NCBI RefSeq assembly: GCF_016887565.1
Contig: NZ_CP069396.1
Span: 10,956,001 to 11,020,000 of the forward strand
Length of the DNA stretch: 64,000 nt
Source: Archangium violaceum
Lineage (GTDB): Bacteria; Myxococcota; Myxococcia; Myxococcales; Myxococcaceae
Reading direction: 5' to 3'
The translations under genes and the position numbers were made by a program. Below, piece after piece: positions 35,998-44,185 of this stretch (position 1 is its first letter; the number at the start of each line of letters is the position of its first letter). The notes beneath the pieces were generated by a model, which did not search any database, had not been told where the DNA came from, and saw only the letters and a list, made by a program, of their open reading frames with translations.

Positions 35998-37875
35998 ATG
36001 CCCCCCTGTCTTTCAACTTCTTCCGGCTCCAACCGAAAGCTCCCCCCTCCATGGCTGGCCGCCGCGCGATGCGCGCACTCCCTGCTATGGGTCCTTCCAC
36101 TGCTGTTCTGGCTGGGATGCTCCACCGGCAGCACGACGGCCCCCATTGACAATCCCGGTGGCGAGGACGCCGGCTGCGTCGAGCCCCCGCCCCAGGGCGG
36201 CTCCAACGCGGGTGTGCCGGCCGACGTGCTCGTCCCCAGCCGCCTGTTGCGGCGCGCCTCGCTGGCGCTGAGGGGAAATCCTCCGACGGACGAGGAGTAC
36301 GCCGCGCTGGAGTCCGCCGGGGACGAGGCCGCGCAGCGCGCCTACGTCTCGGCCTTCGTGGACAAGACGCTCCAGCAGCCCGCCTTCTACCGGACGCTGT
36401 TCGAGACGGCGCGCGACTGGTTCAACATCCCGCCCGTGGGGCCGTCGGCGGATCCGCCGGAGTATGGCTTGCAGCAGCAGCGCTCCATCGTCCGGTGCGC
36501 GGCCGGCACCCCGAAGGCCGGGGCCTGGAAGTACTTCCGCGGCGACGACAAGGCCTGTCAGGGCCAGAAGCCGGATGGAACCCCCGCGGAGGAGCGCTCC
36601 ATCGAGCCCTGGTGGGCGCCGGGCACGACGGCGGTGCTGGTCGGTTACGCGGCGAGCGTGGCGGCCACTGGGCAGGACCGCGACGCGAGCGGCTTCCCTG
36701 TGACGGTGACCTGCGCCACCGCGGGCCCGGTCGCGAACTGTGGCTGCGGGCCCGCTGCCGTGCGCTGCCACGCCGACACGGGAAGCTATGCGGGCTGGGA
36801 GGACTACGGGCTCCACAACCCGCAGGGGCAGCGGCGGCTCGTCGCCGAGGAACCCGCCCGGCTGTTCGCGCACCTCGGCTGGCACGACCGGCCGATGACG
36901 GACCTCATCCTCGGCAACTACTCCGTGGGGCCCACGCGCCTGCAGGCCGCCTACGTGATGCAGGGGCTCGCCGGCGAGTTGACGTACCTGCTCGACGACG
37001 ACTCCTGGTGGAGGCCGTCGCGCTTCGCCAGCGCGCCGGTCGACCCCGAGCACTCCCAGGGAGATCCGACCGCCTGGCGCGAGTACTCCGTCCCGGCCCG
37101 CAACCCCTTCTTCCTGGAGGAGCGAGACTACCGGTACGACCCGCGCACGCAGTCCACGGCCATGAAGGGCATCCCCGCCGCGGGCATGCTCACCAGCCTC
37201 GGCTTCCTCAGCGCCTTCACCCGCGAGCGCGTGCGCGGCGCGCGGGCGCTGGAGATGCTGGCGTGCGAGGAGCTCTCCCCGCCGCAGGGACAGGAGTTCA
37301 ACGAGTACCGGAGGGACCCGGGGACGGAGGGGCCCTGCCAGCACTGCCACCGCCGGGTGGATCCGGCGGCCATCCACTTCAAGCGCTACGCGAAGACAGG
37401 GCACGGGTTCGAGGGCCATGGCGCGACCTACCCGATGCCGGGCGTGGGCAAGGTGTGGCACTGGCCCGCGCGGTGGCGCACCGGCGAGTACCCCTATCAC
37501 TCCGACCCGTTCAGCCATTGGAACCGCTGGTACATGCCCGACACGCTCCTGACGCCCGTCACGCAGGCCCAGGCCGAGGCGAACCCGGAGGCCGTCTTCA
37601 TCGACTTCCTCCCGCCGGAGCAGAACCTGCTGGGCCAGGTGAGTGACGGGACGGTGGGGCCGCTGGGCTTCGCCAAGCTCATCGTCGCCTCGGGCTCGTT
37701 CGACCGGTGTGTCGTGCGCCACCTGCACGCGCAGGTGATGGGGCGGGACATCGACCCGGCGAAGGAGGCGGGCTACCTGGAGGACCAGGTGGCGCGCTTC
37801 ATCTCCGGGGGCCGCAAGGTCCGTCCGTACGTCAAGGCACTCACGCAGTCGGACCTCTTCAAGAGGGGGCGCTGA
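35998..37875 (+). CDS. DUF1588/1585-like haem-binding lipoprotein
   Basis: 625 residues. The N-terminal export signal ends in LLFWLGC, a lipobox. Segments recall the planctomycete-type DUF1592/DUF1588/DUF1585 proteins: SRLLRRASLALRGNPPTDEE, GMLTSLGFLSAFTRERVRGA then LEMLACEELSPP, and FDRCVVRHLHAQVMGRDIDP. A CQHCH haem c motif lies in the DUF1588-like part (about residue 447), with other Cys pairs (NCGCG, VRCH). The gene is followed after 1 base by a c-type cytochrome gene and then by a DUF1501 gene, the usual partner of DUF1588-type proteins. Role unknown: such sets are thought to be exported redox or polymer-handling systems, an inference from co-occurrence. Start ATG 35998 is uncertain by a few codons. 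Confidence 0.75.
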   Translation: MPPCLSTSSGSNRKLPPPWLAAARCAHSLLWVLPLLFWLGCSTGSTTAPIDNPGGEDAGCVEPPPQGGSNAGVPADVLVPSRLLRRASLALRGNPPTDEEYAALESAGDEAAQRAYVSAFVDKTLQQPAFYRTLFETARDWFNIPPVGPSADPPEYGLQQQRSIVRCAAGTPKAGAWKYFRGDDKACQGQKPDGTPAEERSIEPWWAPGTTAVLVGYAASVAATGQDRDASGFPVTVTCATAGPVANCGCGPAAVRCHADTGSYAGWEDYGLHNPQGQRRLVAEEPARLFAHLGWHDRPMTDLILGNYSVGPTRLQAAYVMQGLAGELTYLLDDDSWWRPSRFASAPVDPEHSQGDPTAWREYSVPARNPFFLEERDYRYDPRTQSTAMKGIPAAGMLTSLGFLSAFTRERVRGARALEMLACEELSPPQGQEFNEYRRDPGTEGPCQHCHRRVDPAAIHFKRYAKTGHGFEGHGATYPMPGVGKVWHWPARWRTGEYPYHSDPFSHWNRWYMPDTLLTPVTQAQAEANPEAVFIDFLPPEQNLLGQVSDGTVGPLGFAKLIVASGSFDRCVVRHLHAQVMGRDIDPAKEAGYLEDQVARFISGGRKVRPYVKALTQSDLFKRGR

Positions 37876-37876
37876 C

Positions 37877-38866
37877 ATGAACCGCTACGCTTTGCTCCTC
37901 GTGCTCCCCTGGATTGTCGCCTGTAGCTCGGAGGTGACTCCGGCCACCATCCTCGACCAGTGCGGCACGCCGGCGACCTCGGAAACCCTGCGCGTCATGG
38001 AGGGCCTCAAGCCGCACTGCGAGGGATGTCACGCGCAGGGCACGCGCGGCTACTTCGCCTCGGTGGCGGCCTTCCAGAACCTGCTCGTCTCGGACTCCCG
38101 GCTGGTGAAGGCGGGCAGCCCCAATGACAGCGAGCTGGTGAGGCTCCTGGAGGGCCGGGGCACCGGCGCCTTCAAGCAGATGCCCATCGGCCAGAAATCC
38201 TACGCGCAGCTCGTCTCGGAGGGCACCGCGACGCTCCCCGTGGAGGCGGTGCGCGCATGGATTCAGGGGCTCGGCGCGCAGCAGCGCGATTCCCGGCCGA
38301 ACCCCGACGCCCCGCGCATCACCCGCATGAGCGCCGACCAGGTTCAGCGCGCGCTCTACCAGCAGCTCGGGCTGGGGTACGACGACTTCTTCGTCAATGC
38401 CAAGGAGTTCGGCTTCGACATGGCGGAGTCCCGGGGCGAGGACCACCTCCCGCTCCAGTCGCCCGACGCCATCCCCTCACCCCGGCAGTACATCTCCGGC
38501 GAGCGCTACCACGGGCTGGGCGGCGGCTCGGTGATGAACCAGGTCTCCGCGGACCGGACCCCCGCGCCCACCTTCGCCCTGACGCTGACGCAGGTCTCCC
38601 AGCGCTGGTGCCGGCGGGCCCTCGCCAAGCCGGACAACACGGCGCTGTTCCCGAAGGGCGCAACGCGCACGGCGAACCCGGCCGACGTCAAGGCCACGCT
38701 GAAGCGCTGGTCCCTCCACTTCCTGGGGGAGCGCTTCACCGACACGCAGGTGGACGAGCTGTACACGGACGTCTTCGTGCCGCTCGTGACTCCGACCGAC
38801 ACCGAGCCCGCCTACGTAGGGGTCTGCTCGTACTTCATCCGCCACCCGCACTGGATCTTCTACTGA
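37877..38866 (+). CDS. c-type cytochrome lipoprotein
   Basis: 329 residues. YALLLVLPWIVAC is the lipoprotein signal. One haem motif appears early: LKPHCEGCHAQGTRGYF (CEGCH, about residues 53-57). The following part has a MPIGQKSYAQL segment with a Met that could be the sixth ligand, as in planctomycete cytochrome c domains (PSCyt1), and an AWIQGLG motif typical of the end of a cytochrome domain. The remaining 200 residues have no haem motif and no recognised family. It sits second in the operon, one base after the haem lipoprotein and seven before the DUF1501 gene. Confidence 0.75.
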   Translation: MNRYALLLVLPWIVACSSEVTPATILDQCGTPATSETLRVMEGLKPHCEGCHAQGTRGYFASVAAFQNLLVSDSRLVKAGSPNDSELVRLLEGRGTGAFKQMPIGQKSYAQLVSEGTATLPVEAVRAWIQGLGAQQRDSRPNPDAPRITRMSADQVQRALYQQLGLGYDDFFVNAKEFGFDMAESRGEDHLPLQSPDAIPSPRQYISGERYHGLGGGSVMNQVSADRTPAPTFALTLTQVSQRWCRRALAKPDNTALFPKGATRTANPADVKATLKRWSLHFLGERFTDTQVDELYTDVFVPLVTPTDTEPAYVGVCSYFIRHPHWIFY

Positions 38867-38873
38867 GGCCCCC

Positions 38874-40466
38874 ATGAAACTCTCTCGTCGCAATCTCTTT
38901 CAAGCGGCCTTCGGGGCCGCGCAGGTCGGGCTGCTGGCGCGGTATGGACTGCCGACGGCGATGGCGCAGTCGGCGTCGGGCCGGCCCACGAAGATGCTGG
39001 CCATCTGGCTGGTGGGCGGACTGCATTGGGAGTCCTTCTTCGCGCCGATGACTCGCGCGGGCATCCAGAAGTTCATTCCTCCCGCGCAGGGAGGCAACTA
39101 CGCCTACGGGTACAACCCCGAGCAGGTGCAGCACCTGGACCGCTCTCCGGTGGACCTGCTGGCCCCCGGGCCCGTGCGCAAGCTGCGCGTGCCCGTCTAC
39201 TGGAACTGGGCCAACCCGGCGGACAGGAACGGGAGCAATCCCGTCGTCGGCAACGCCCAGATCTACCGCCCGGAGGGGTACGTGTGGGCCGACCCGAAGT
39301 ACAAGCTCTACGAGAAGGCGGTGCTGTTGGTGGGGGCGGACCAGGGGACGGCCGCGCACGCCAGCGGCCTCATCGCGAGCATGTCCGGTGTCGCCGGCTC
39401 CACCTTCCGGGCCCCGGCGGTGCAGGCCGTCGTCGCCAACGCCATGGCGTCACGCTTCCCGGACCGGGCCCTGCCCAATGTCGCCCTGGGTGGGCCACTG
39501 CCGATGGCGCTCGGGCTGCCCGCGCTGGCGAACCCGACGCTGCTCTCCTCCAGCGCGACGGTGGAGCCCACGCTCTCCGACCGGCGTGACGGCACGTGGA
39601 ACGGCCTGCGAGCGCGGAAGGATGAGCCGAATCTCGCCTTCGATGGCACGCCGATGTCCGGCACGGTGCCCGCGACGGCGGTGGACTCGGCCCTGCTCAA
39701 GGCGGTGCGCCGCGAGCGTGGCACCTCCTCCACCGGCACGGATGCGTACCTGGAGCAGCTCTATGACACGTACAAGGGCGCCAGCCGCACGATTCGCCGG
39801 GACATGCTGTCGGTGCTCGAGAAGACGCCCGCCTGGGAGAAGCTCAAGGCCGACCCCGCCTATCCCGAGGACTGGATGGCCTGCACCGGCTATGCGGATG
39901 CCTGCGGCACGATGCAGTCGATGGGGGACTATGCGTTCGCGCTCCAGTTGCTGAAGTCCGACCTGGTGTCGACCGTCACCTTGCGGGGGACGAGCATCGA
40001 AGGCTTCACCTTCGACTCCCACTTCGTCAACGGGCAGATCGTGCATGCCCAGTACCTGCGCATCGCGTTCGAGATGGTGGGGCGCATGTGCCTGGAGATG
40101 AGCCTCACTCCCAGCCGCTCGGACCCGTCCCGTTCGCTGCTGGATGAGACGCTCGTCTACGTCTACAGCGACTTCGGGCGGACGTTCCCCAAGGTGGGCA
40201 GCGACCACCACCCCGCGACGTGTGCCCTCCTGGTGGGGGGCGGCATCCAGGGGAACCAGATGATCGGCGGCTACGACGAGACGATGGAGGGCTCGCCCAT
40301 GGGCATTCCGGTGAGGCTCGTCGAGGAGTCCGGGGACATCGTGACGCGGTCGCCGAGCTCGCAGGACATCGCGGCGACGGTGCTCCGCGCCTACGGGTTG
40401 CTGCCCGGGAAGGACTTCTTCATCCCGGGGGGCTACGGCGTCTTCGACGGCGTCGTGAGGACCTGA
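38874..40466 (+). CDS. DUF1501 family protein with Tat signal
   Basis: 530 residues. The N-terminus is a twin-arginine signal (SRRNLFQAAFGAAQVGLLA), so it is folded in the cytoplasm before export. The body is DUF1501, an alkaline phosphatase/sulfatase-like fold (AIWLVGGLHWESFF, DETLVYVYSDFGRTFPKVGS then DHHPATCALLVGGGIQG and AATVLRAYGL). The family is often paired with DUF1588-type and cytochrome proteins in planctomycetes, verrucomicrobia and myxobacteria, exactly as here. Its metal ligands are not all identifiable by eye. It ends the operon; a hairpin follows at 40481. Confidence 0.85.
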   Translation: MKLSRRNLFQAAFGAAQVGLLARYGLPTAMAQSASGRPTKMLAIWLVGGLHWESFFAPMTRAGIQKFIPPAQGGNYAYGYNPEQVQHLDRSPVDLLAPGPVRKLRVPVYWNWANPADRNGSNPVVGNAQIYRPEGYVWADPKYKLYEKAVLLVGADQGTAAHASGLIASMSGVAGSTFRAPAVQAVVANAMASRFPDRALPNVALGGPLPMALGLPALANPTLLSSSATVEPTLSDRRDGTWNGLRARKDEPNLAFDGTPMSGTVPATAVDSALLKAVRRERGTSSTGTDAYLEQLYDTYKGASRTIRRDMLSVLEKTPAWEKLKADPAYPEDWMACTGYADACGTMQSMGDYAFALQLLKSDLVSTVTLRGTSIEGFTFDSHFVNGQIVHAQYLRIAFEMVGRMCLEMSLTPSRSDPSRSLLDETLVYVYSDFGRTFPKVGSDHHPATCALLVGGGIQGNQMIGGYDETMEGSPMGIPVRLVEESGDIVTRSPSSQDIAATVLRAYGLLPGKDFFIPGGYGVFDGVVRT

Positions 40467-40480
40467 CCTGCCCCTCATGC

Positions 40481-40507
40481 CCCGCCTCCGGTCTCCCCGG
40501 AGGCGGG
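40481..40507 (+). terminator. Terminator-like hairpin after the DUF1501 operon
   Basis: CCCGCCTCCGG and CCGGAGGCGGG form an 11-bp stem around a 5-base loop, 14 bases after the stop. No U-tract follows, so attenuation into the VOC gene at 40535 is also possible. Confidence 0.6.
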
Positions 40508-40534
40508 CGCCGTTCGAAGCCGCGAGGAAACGTC

Positions 40535-41035
40535 ATGCTGAAGATGGCCACTGTCGCCTGCGCCGCCGCGCTCGTCACCCTCCCCGTCCTGGCCGCGGAG
40601 CCAACACCCGCGCCCGCCGCGTCTCCGCCGCTTGCCGCCACGGGCGCCTTCAACGCGCTCTACGTCGCCGATGCGCCCAGGCTCGCGGACTGGTACGTCA
40701 AGACCCTGGGGTTCACGGTGGTGAAACAGGGCACGATTTCCGCGCCCAGGGTCTCCGCCTTCGCGCTCCTGCGGAAGGAAGACACGATCCTCGAAATCCT
40801 GCAGGTCCGCACCCCGCCCACGCCGGGTCCTCATGACCAGCTGAAGCTGCAGGACTTCCAGCTCGGCGTCGCCAAGATAGGTTTCTACGTGGCCGACGTC
40901 GCAGGGTGGGAGAAGACGCTCGCCGACCGCGGCGCCGTCTTCAACCACAAACTCGTCACCTCTCCGGACCTCGGCCTGAAGACCTTCGCGGTCCGCGATC
41001 CGGAGGGCAACACGATCCAGTTCTTCGGGAAATAG
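40535..41035 (+). CDS. Periplasmic VOC (glyoxalase-fold) protein
   Basis: 166 residues from the ATG at 40535, with GAGGAAA ahead of it. A signal peptide (ATVACAAALVTLPVLAAE) precedes a Pro/Ala linker and one VOC domain: NALYVADAPRLADWYVKTLG, LLRKEDTILEILQV, then FQLGVAKIGFYVADV and FAVRDPEGNTIQFFGK. The usual metal-ligand positions are a conserved Glu on the second and last strands; Glu in ILEIL is present, others are not clear, so it may bind instead of catalyse. A signal peptide is unusual for this mostly cytoplasmic fold. It is 68 bases after the DUF1501 gene, possibly part of the same exported system. Confidence 0.75.
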   Translation: MLKMATVACAAALVTLPVLAAEPTPAPAASPPLAATGAFNALYVADAPRLADWYVKTLGFTVVKQGTISAPRVSAFALLRKEDTILEILQVRTPPTPGPHDQLKLQDFQLGVAKIGFYVADVAGWEKTLADRGAVFNHKLVTSPDLGLKTFAVRDPEGNTIQFFGK

Positions 41036-41224
41036 GCATCAGTCGGCGACAAGAGCCAACGCTACCGCGCGGGCATACCCTGGCGCATGAGCCGTGTAGA
41101 GTGACAGCAGACCGCTCCCAGGACAGCGATGCGTGCCATGCCGGGTATCCTGCCCTACCCGGCCGCCTCCCGGGAGGGGGTCAAGTCTTGACCCGGGATG
41201 CGCACCTCGCGTACTGCGCGACAC

Positions 41225-41827
41225 ATGAAAACGCTGCCCCCTGCCAATGAGAACGCGGAAGCCAAGGCGTTGGTGGATCGCCTCATCTCCAACCTTGAGC
41301 CAGCTGCCGAGGCGTTCTGCTACCTCGAGAAGTACCTCGTGCTCCCGACGTTCGTGTACGAGCCGGGCGAGCGACCGGACTTCGGGCGTGAGGGCGTGCA
41401 CCTGGTGATGGGCGATCTCGAAGTCCCCGAGGCGGTGCTCAATGATCTCGAGAATCATCAGTTCATCTTCGTGGCGGGAAACCTGCGCTGCCGCGAGCTG
41501 TGGACCTCGGGCTGGATCTTCGTCTCGGGAGCACTCCGTGCCAACCGCGTCGTCGGCCAGTCGGGCTGCAACAACATGCTGGTCTGCGACACCCTGGAAG
41601 TCAGGGAACTGGTCGAGCGAGGCCACTCGATGGCCGTCATCGGCAAGCTGAAGGCGGAGGTCTTCTACAGCTCGCACGGCATGGTGACGTCCCAGAACGA
41701 GAAGACGCAACACCCGGAAACCAGAGACAGCGACGTCTTCCTTCAGGAGTTGCTCGACGAGGAGGGCCAGGTCGATTGGGATAAGTGGTACGAATTCGCC
41801 AACAACGAGCGCCGCTGGCATCGGTAG
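41225..41827 (+). CDS. Hypothetical protein with beta-solenoid-like repeats
   Basis: 200 residues from the ATG at 41225; a codon nine residues earlier is less likely. The middle consists of short strand-turn units of about 17 to 20 residues (GVHLVMGDLEVPEAVLND, HQFIFVAGNLRCRELWTS, GWIFVSGALRANRVVGQS, NMLVCDTLEVRELVERGH, MAVIGKLKAEVFYSSHG) like a left-handed beta-helix, reminiscent of bactofilins or other polymer-forming folds. A polar tail follows (HPETRDSDVFLQELLDEEGQ). Cytoplasmic, single gene. I do not recognise a family with a known function. Confidence 0.6.
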   Translation: MKTLPPANENAEAKALVDRLISNLEPAAEAFCYLEKYLVLPTFVYEPGERPDFGREGVHLVMGDLEVPEAVLNDLENHQFIFVAGNLRCRELWTSGWIFVSGALRANRVVGQSGCNNMLVCDTLEVRELVERGHSMAVIGKLKAEVFYSSHGMVTSQNEKTQHPETRDSDVFLQELLDEEGQVDWDKWYEFANNERRWHR

Positions 41828-41923
41828 CAGCGCTCCCAGCCACGCCGGGCTGACCTCGAGACCCTGAGCATTCACATTGTTCATGCTCATGAAACACCGC
41901 CAGCGAGAGTGCGTGTCCCCGGC

Positions 41924-42364
41924 TCAACGTTGAGACATGAAATTTCCGGGAGGAGCTCCTGCCGGAGACCTGTCCAGCGCATACGCCCCGCTGCCAATCA
42001 GCGCCTGCGTCACCAGCGCGAGGATGAGGAAGGCGACGTACTCCCAGCCGCCCCCGGCGTTGGTGAACATCCACCCGTTGGCAAGGTGCGGCTTGAGCGC
42101 GCCAAGCATCACCGGCACCAGCCCCAGCGCCACCAGGCGCGTCCTGAACCCGGCCACCAGCGCCAGCCCACCAAGCAACTCCGCCAGGAACACGGGCCAC
42201 GCGCTCCACCCAGGGAAGCCGTGCGCCTCGAAGAACTGCTCCGTGCCCGCGAAGGTGAAGATGAACGCCTTGGCCCCCGCGTGCGCGAGGAACACCGCGC
42301 CCAGGGCGACGCGAAGCACGGTGGCTCCCAACTCTCGAGAAGCGAAATCATCGAAGCGGCTCAT
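41924..42364 (-). CDS. DoxX family membrane protein
   Basis: 146 residues from the ATG at 42364; the open frame continues upstream, but the domain starts here. Four hydrophobic segments follow the family pattern: VLRVALGAVFLAHAGAKAFI, WPVFLAELLGGLALVAGFRT, LVALGLVPVMLGALKPHL and WEYVAFLILALVTQALIGSG. The family is linked to quinone or thiol redox at the membrane, but the exact role of most members is unproven. A LysR-type regulator gene ends 120 bases upstream on the same strand and probably controls it. Confidence 0.8.
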   Translation of the reverse strand: MSRFDDFASRELGATVLRVALGAVFLAHAGAKAFIFTFAGTEQFFEAHGFPGWSAWPVFLAELLGGLALVAGFRTRLVALGLVPVMLGALKPHLANGWMFTNAGGGWEYVAFLILALVTQALIGSGAYALDRSPAGAPPGNFMSQR

Positions 42365-42484
42365 GACAGCGACTCCAGGAAGCGCGAGGGGAACGATTGC
42401 CCCTCGGACACCCCAAGGAATGCCGGCCTCACCTCCCGTCCGGAAGGTGCCGCTCCCGAACGAATCGTTCTCCCAGGAGAACAA

Positions 42485-43387
42485 TCACTCCCACTTCGAG
42501 GAACGGAACTCCGCCGCCAGCACATCGAGCAGGGCCCGCAGCCGTGGAGCAGGAGTGCGCCCGGACGCATGAACCGCATAGATGCCCAGCGGCCTGGGAG
42601 CGAAGTCATCCAGCACGGTGACGAGCCGCCCCGAGCGCAGGTCCGCATCCACCATGAAGCGCGGCAGCATGGCCAGGCCAATGCCCTGCGCCGCGGCCTC
42701 ACGGAGCATGGTCCCATTCCCCGTGGCCAGCGACCCGGACACCGGCACGCGGATGCGGCCCTCCGGGCCATAGAAGCGCCACTCGTCCTCGGTGCGCAGG
42801 TGCGTGTAGCGCAGGCAGTCGTGATGAATCAGGTCCTCCGGCCGCTCGGGAGTCCCCCGCCGCGCCAGGTACGCGGGCGCCGCGCACACATGCAGCGACG
42901 TGGTGGCCAGCTTGCGAGCAATGAGGCTGGAGTCCCGCAGCCGCGTAATCCGCAGCGCCACGTCCACCCGCTCCTCCACCAGGTCCACCAGCCTGTCACT
43001 CAGCACCACCTCCACCGTGGTGTCCGGATGCAACGCCAGGAACCGGGCCAGCGGAGCGGCGAGGTACAACTGCGCGAAGCTGACGGGCACGTTGAGGCGC
43101 AGCGTCCCGCGGCCCGCGTCGGAAGCCCCGCGAGTCGCCGCGCCCGCCTCCTGGAGCATCCGCGCGCAGTGGCCATATACCCCCATGCCCGCATCCGTCA
43201 CGGTGAGCTTGCGCGTGGTGCGGATGAGCAACCGCTCGCCCACACGGGACTCCAGCCGGGCCACGCGCCCGCTGACCACGGACTTGGACACGCCCAGCGC
43301 CGTCGCGGCCTGGGTGAACGAGCGGAGCTCCACCACGCGCGCGAAGCACGCGAGGCCGAGCAGGTCATCGAACAGGGGTTCACTCAC
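42485..43387 (-). CDS. LysR family transcriptional regulator
   Basis: 300 residues from a GTG at 43387 (VSEPLFDDLLGLACFARVVE), the normal length for the family; the longer open frame upstream has no domain. The winged helix-turn-helix is FTQAATALGVSKSVVSGRVA then RLESRVGERLLIRTTRKLTV. The effector-binding domain has RGTLRLNVPVSFAQLYLAAP and MLREAAAQGIGLAMLPRFMV. It belongs to the group that often controls oxidoreductase or DoxX-type genes, and the DoxX gene lies just downstream on the same strand. Effector unknown. Confidence 0.88.
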   Translation of the reverse strand: MSEPLFDDLLGLACFARVVELRSFTQAATALGVSKSVVSGRVARLESRVGERLLIRTTRKLTVTDAGMGVYGHCARMLQEAGAATRGASDAGRGTLRLNVPVSFAQLYLAAPLARFLALHPDTTVEVVLSDRLVDLVEERVDVALRITRLRDSSLIARKLATTSLHVCAAPAYLARRGTPERPEDLIHHDCLRYTHLRTEDEWRFYGPEGRIRVPVSGSLATGNGTMLREAAAQGIGLAMLPRFMVDADLRSGRLVTVLDDFAPRPLGIYAVHASGRTPAPRLRALLDVLAAEFRSSKWE

Positions 43388-43596
43388 GCGGTGCAGACTG
43401 CCACGGAGGCGCGAAGCCGATGAAGGCCGACGCTCGGTCGGTGCGACCCGGAGAGGAACCCTCCTCGGTAAGCGCTCCCGCGAGTCGCTCCGCGTCTTCA
43501 GAGGATCTGGTACTGCACGACGATGTTGCCGAGACCGACATCGGCGATCTTTCGGGTCCCCCCGCTTCGATGCGAGGACCGCGGACACGACCTGGC

Positions 43597-43993
43597 TCAC
43601 CCGTCGTGCCGCCGGAGGCGTTCCAACCCGGCCTGAGACTCCGCGAGGCGTCGCTCCAACTCATGGCGCAGCCGCTCCGCTTCCTCCAGCTGCCGGGCAT
43701 CCTCGTCCACGCGCCGCTGCAGCCCCGCCACCAACGTCTCCATCCGGTCGATGAGCTCCTCGTACTCCAGCAGCATCGCGTGCCCCGCCCAGAAACGGAG
43801 CCGCCCCTCCTCCACCTGCAACTCCAGTCCCAGCACCTCCGAGGTGTACCGCCCCTGCGCGGTCGGGCATCGCCATCTCGTCCCCCGTCACCTCCCCGGG
43901 CAGTGCCTCCACCACCCGGGCCCGCTCCTCCTGACTCATCCTCGCCCACTCTTCCCCAGAGGGTGCCCGGGGGAAGGGTGGACCATGAGACAC
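43597..43993 (-). pseudogene. Uma2-family nuclease remnant with internal deletion
   Basis: Two pieces of a Uma2 (DUF820) protein lie side by side in different frames. The N-terminal piece reads RAPSGEEWARMSQEERARVV then EALPGEVTGDEMAMPD. It is joined near 43860 to the C-terminal piece SEVLGLELQVEEGRLRFWAG then a coiled coil (LLEYEELIDRMETLVAGLQR). The central restriction-enzyme-like catalytic part, about 100 residues, is missing and the frame changes at the join. It cannot make a working nuclease. Confidence 0.7.
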
Positions 43994-44185
43994 AGGCGCG
44001 CCGCTCCGAGTGAGCGAGCCGCGGCCTCCACATCCTCCACGGCCAGATTCACGTGCGTCACGCGCTCGAGCATCCCAAACGCGTACCACAGCCCGATACA
44101 ACATCGACCCGGTGCATTTATCCCTCCCCAGGGCCCCAGAAGGTGTCAGAAGATTCGGACAACTCTTCCAGGCGGGCACCTCCGG

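Noticed and set aside
36085-37878. A 597-codon minus-strand frame opposite the haem lipoprotein
   Set aside because: Antisense shadow; the plus-strand frame has a lipobox, a haem motif and operon spacing.
42365-42484. Extended N-terminus for the DoxX protein
   Set aside because: The extra 40 codons are hydrophilic and not part of the family; the ATG at 42364 gives the standard length.
43500-43560. A minus frame ending RKIADVGLGNIVVQYQIL
   Set aside because: Possibly the tail of a lost protein between the LysR gene and the Uma2 remnant, but only about 20 residues long and not identifiable.
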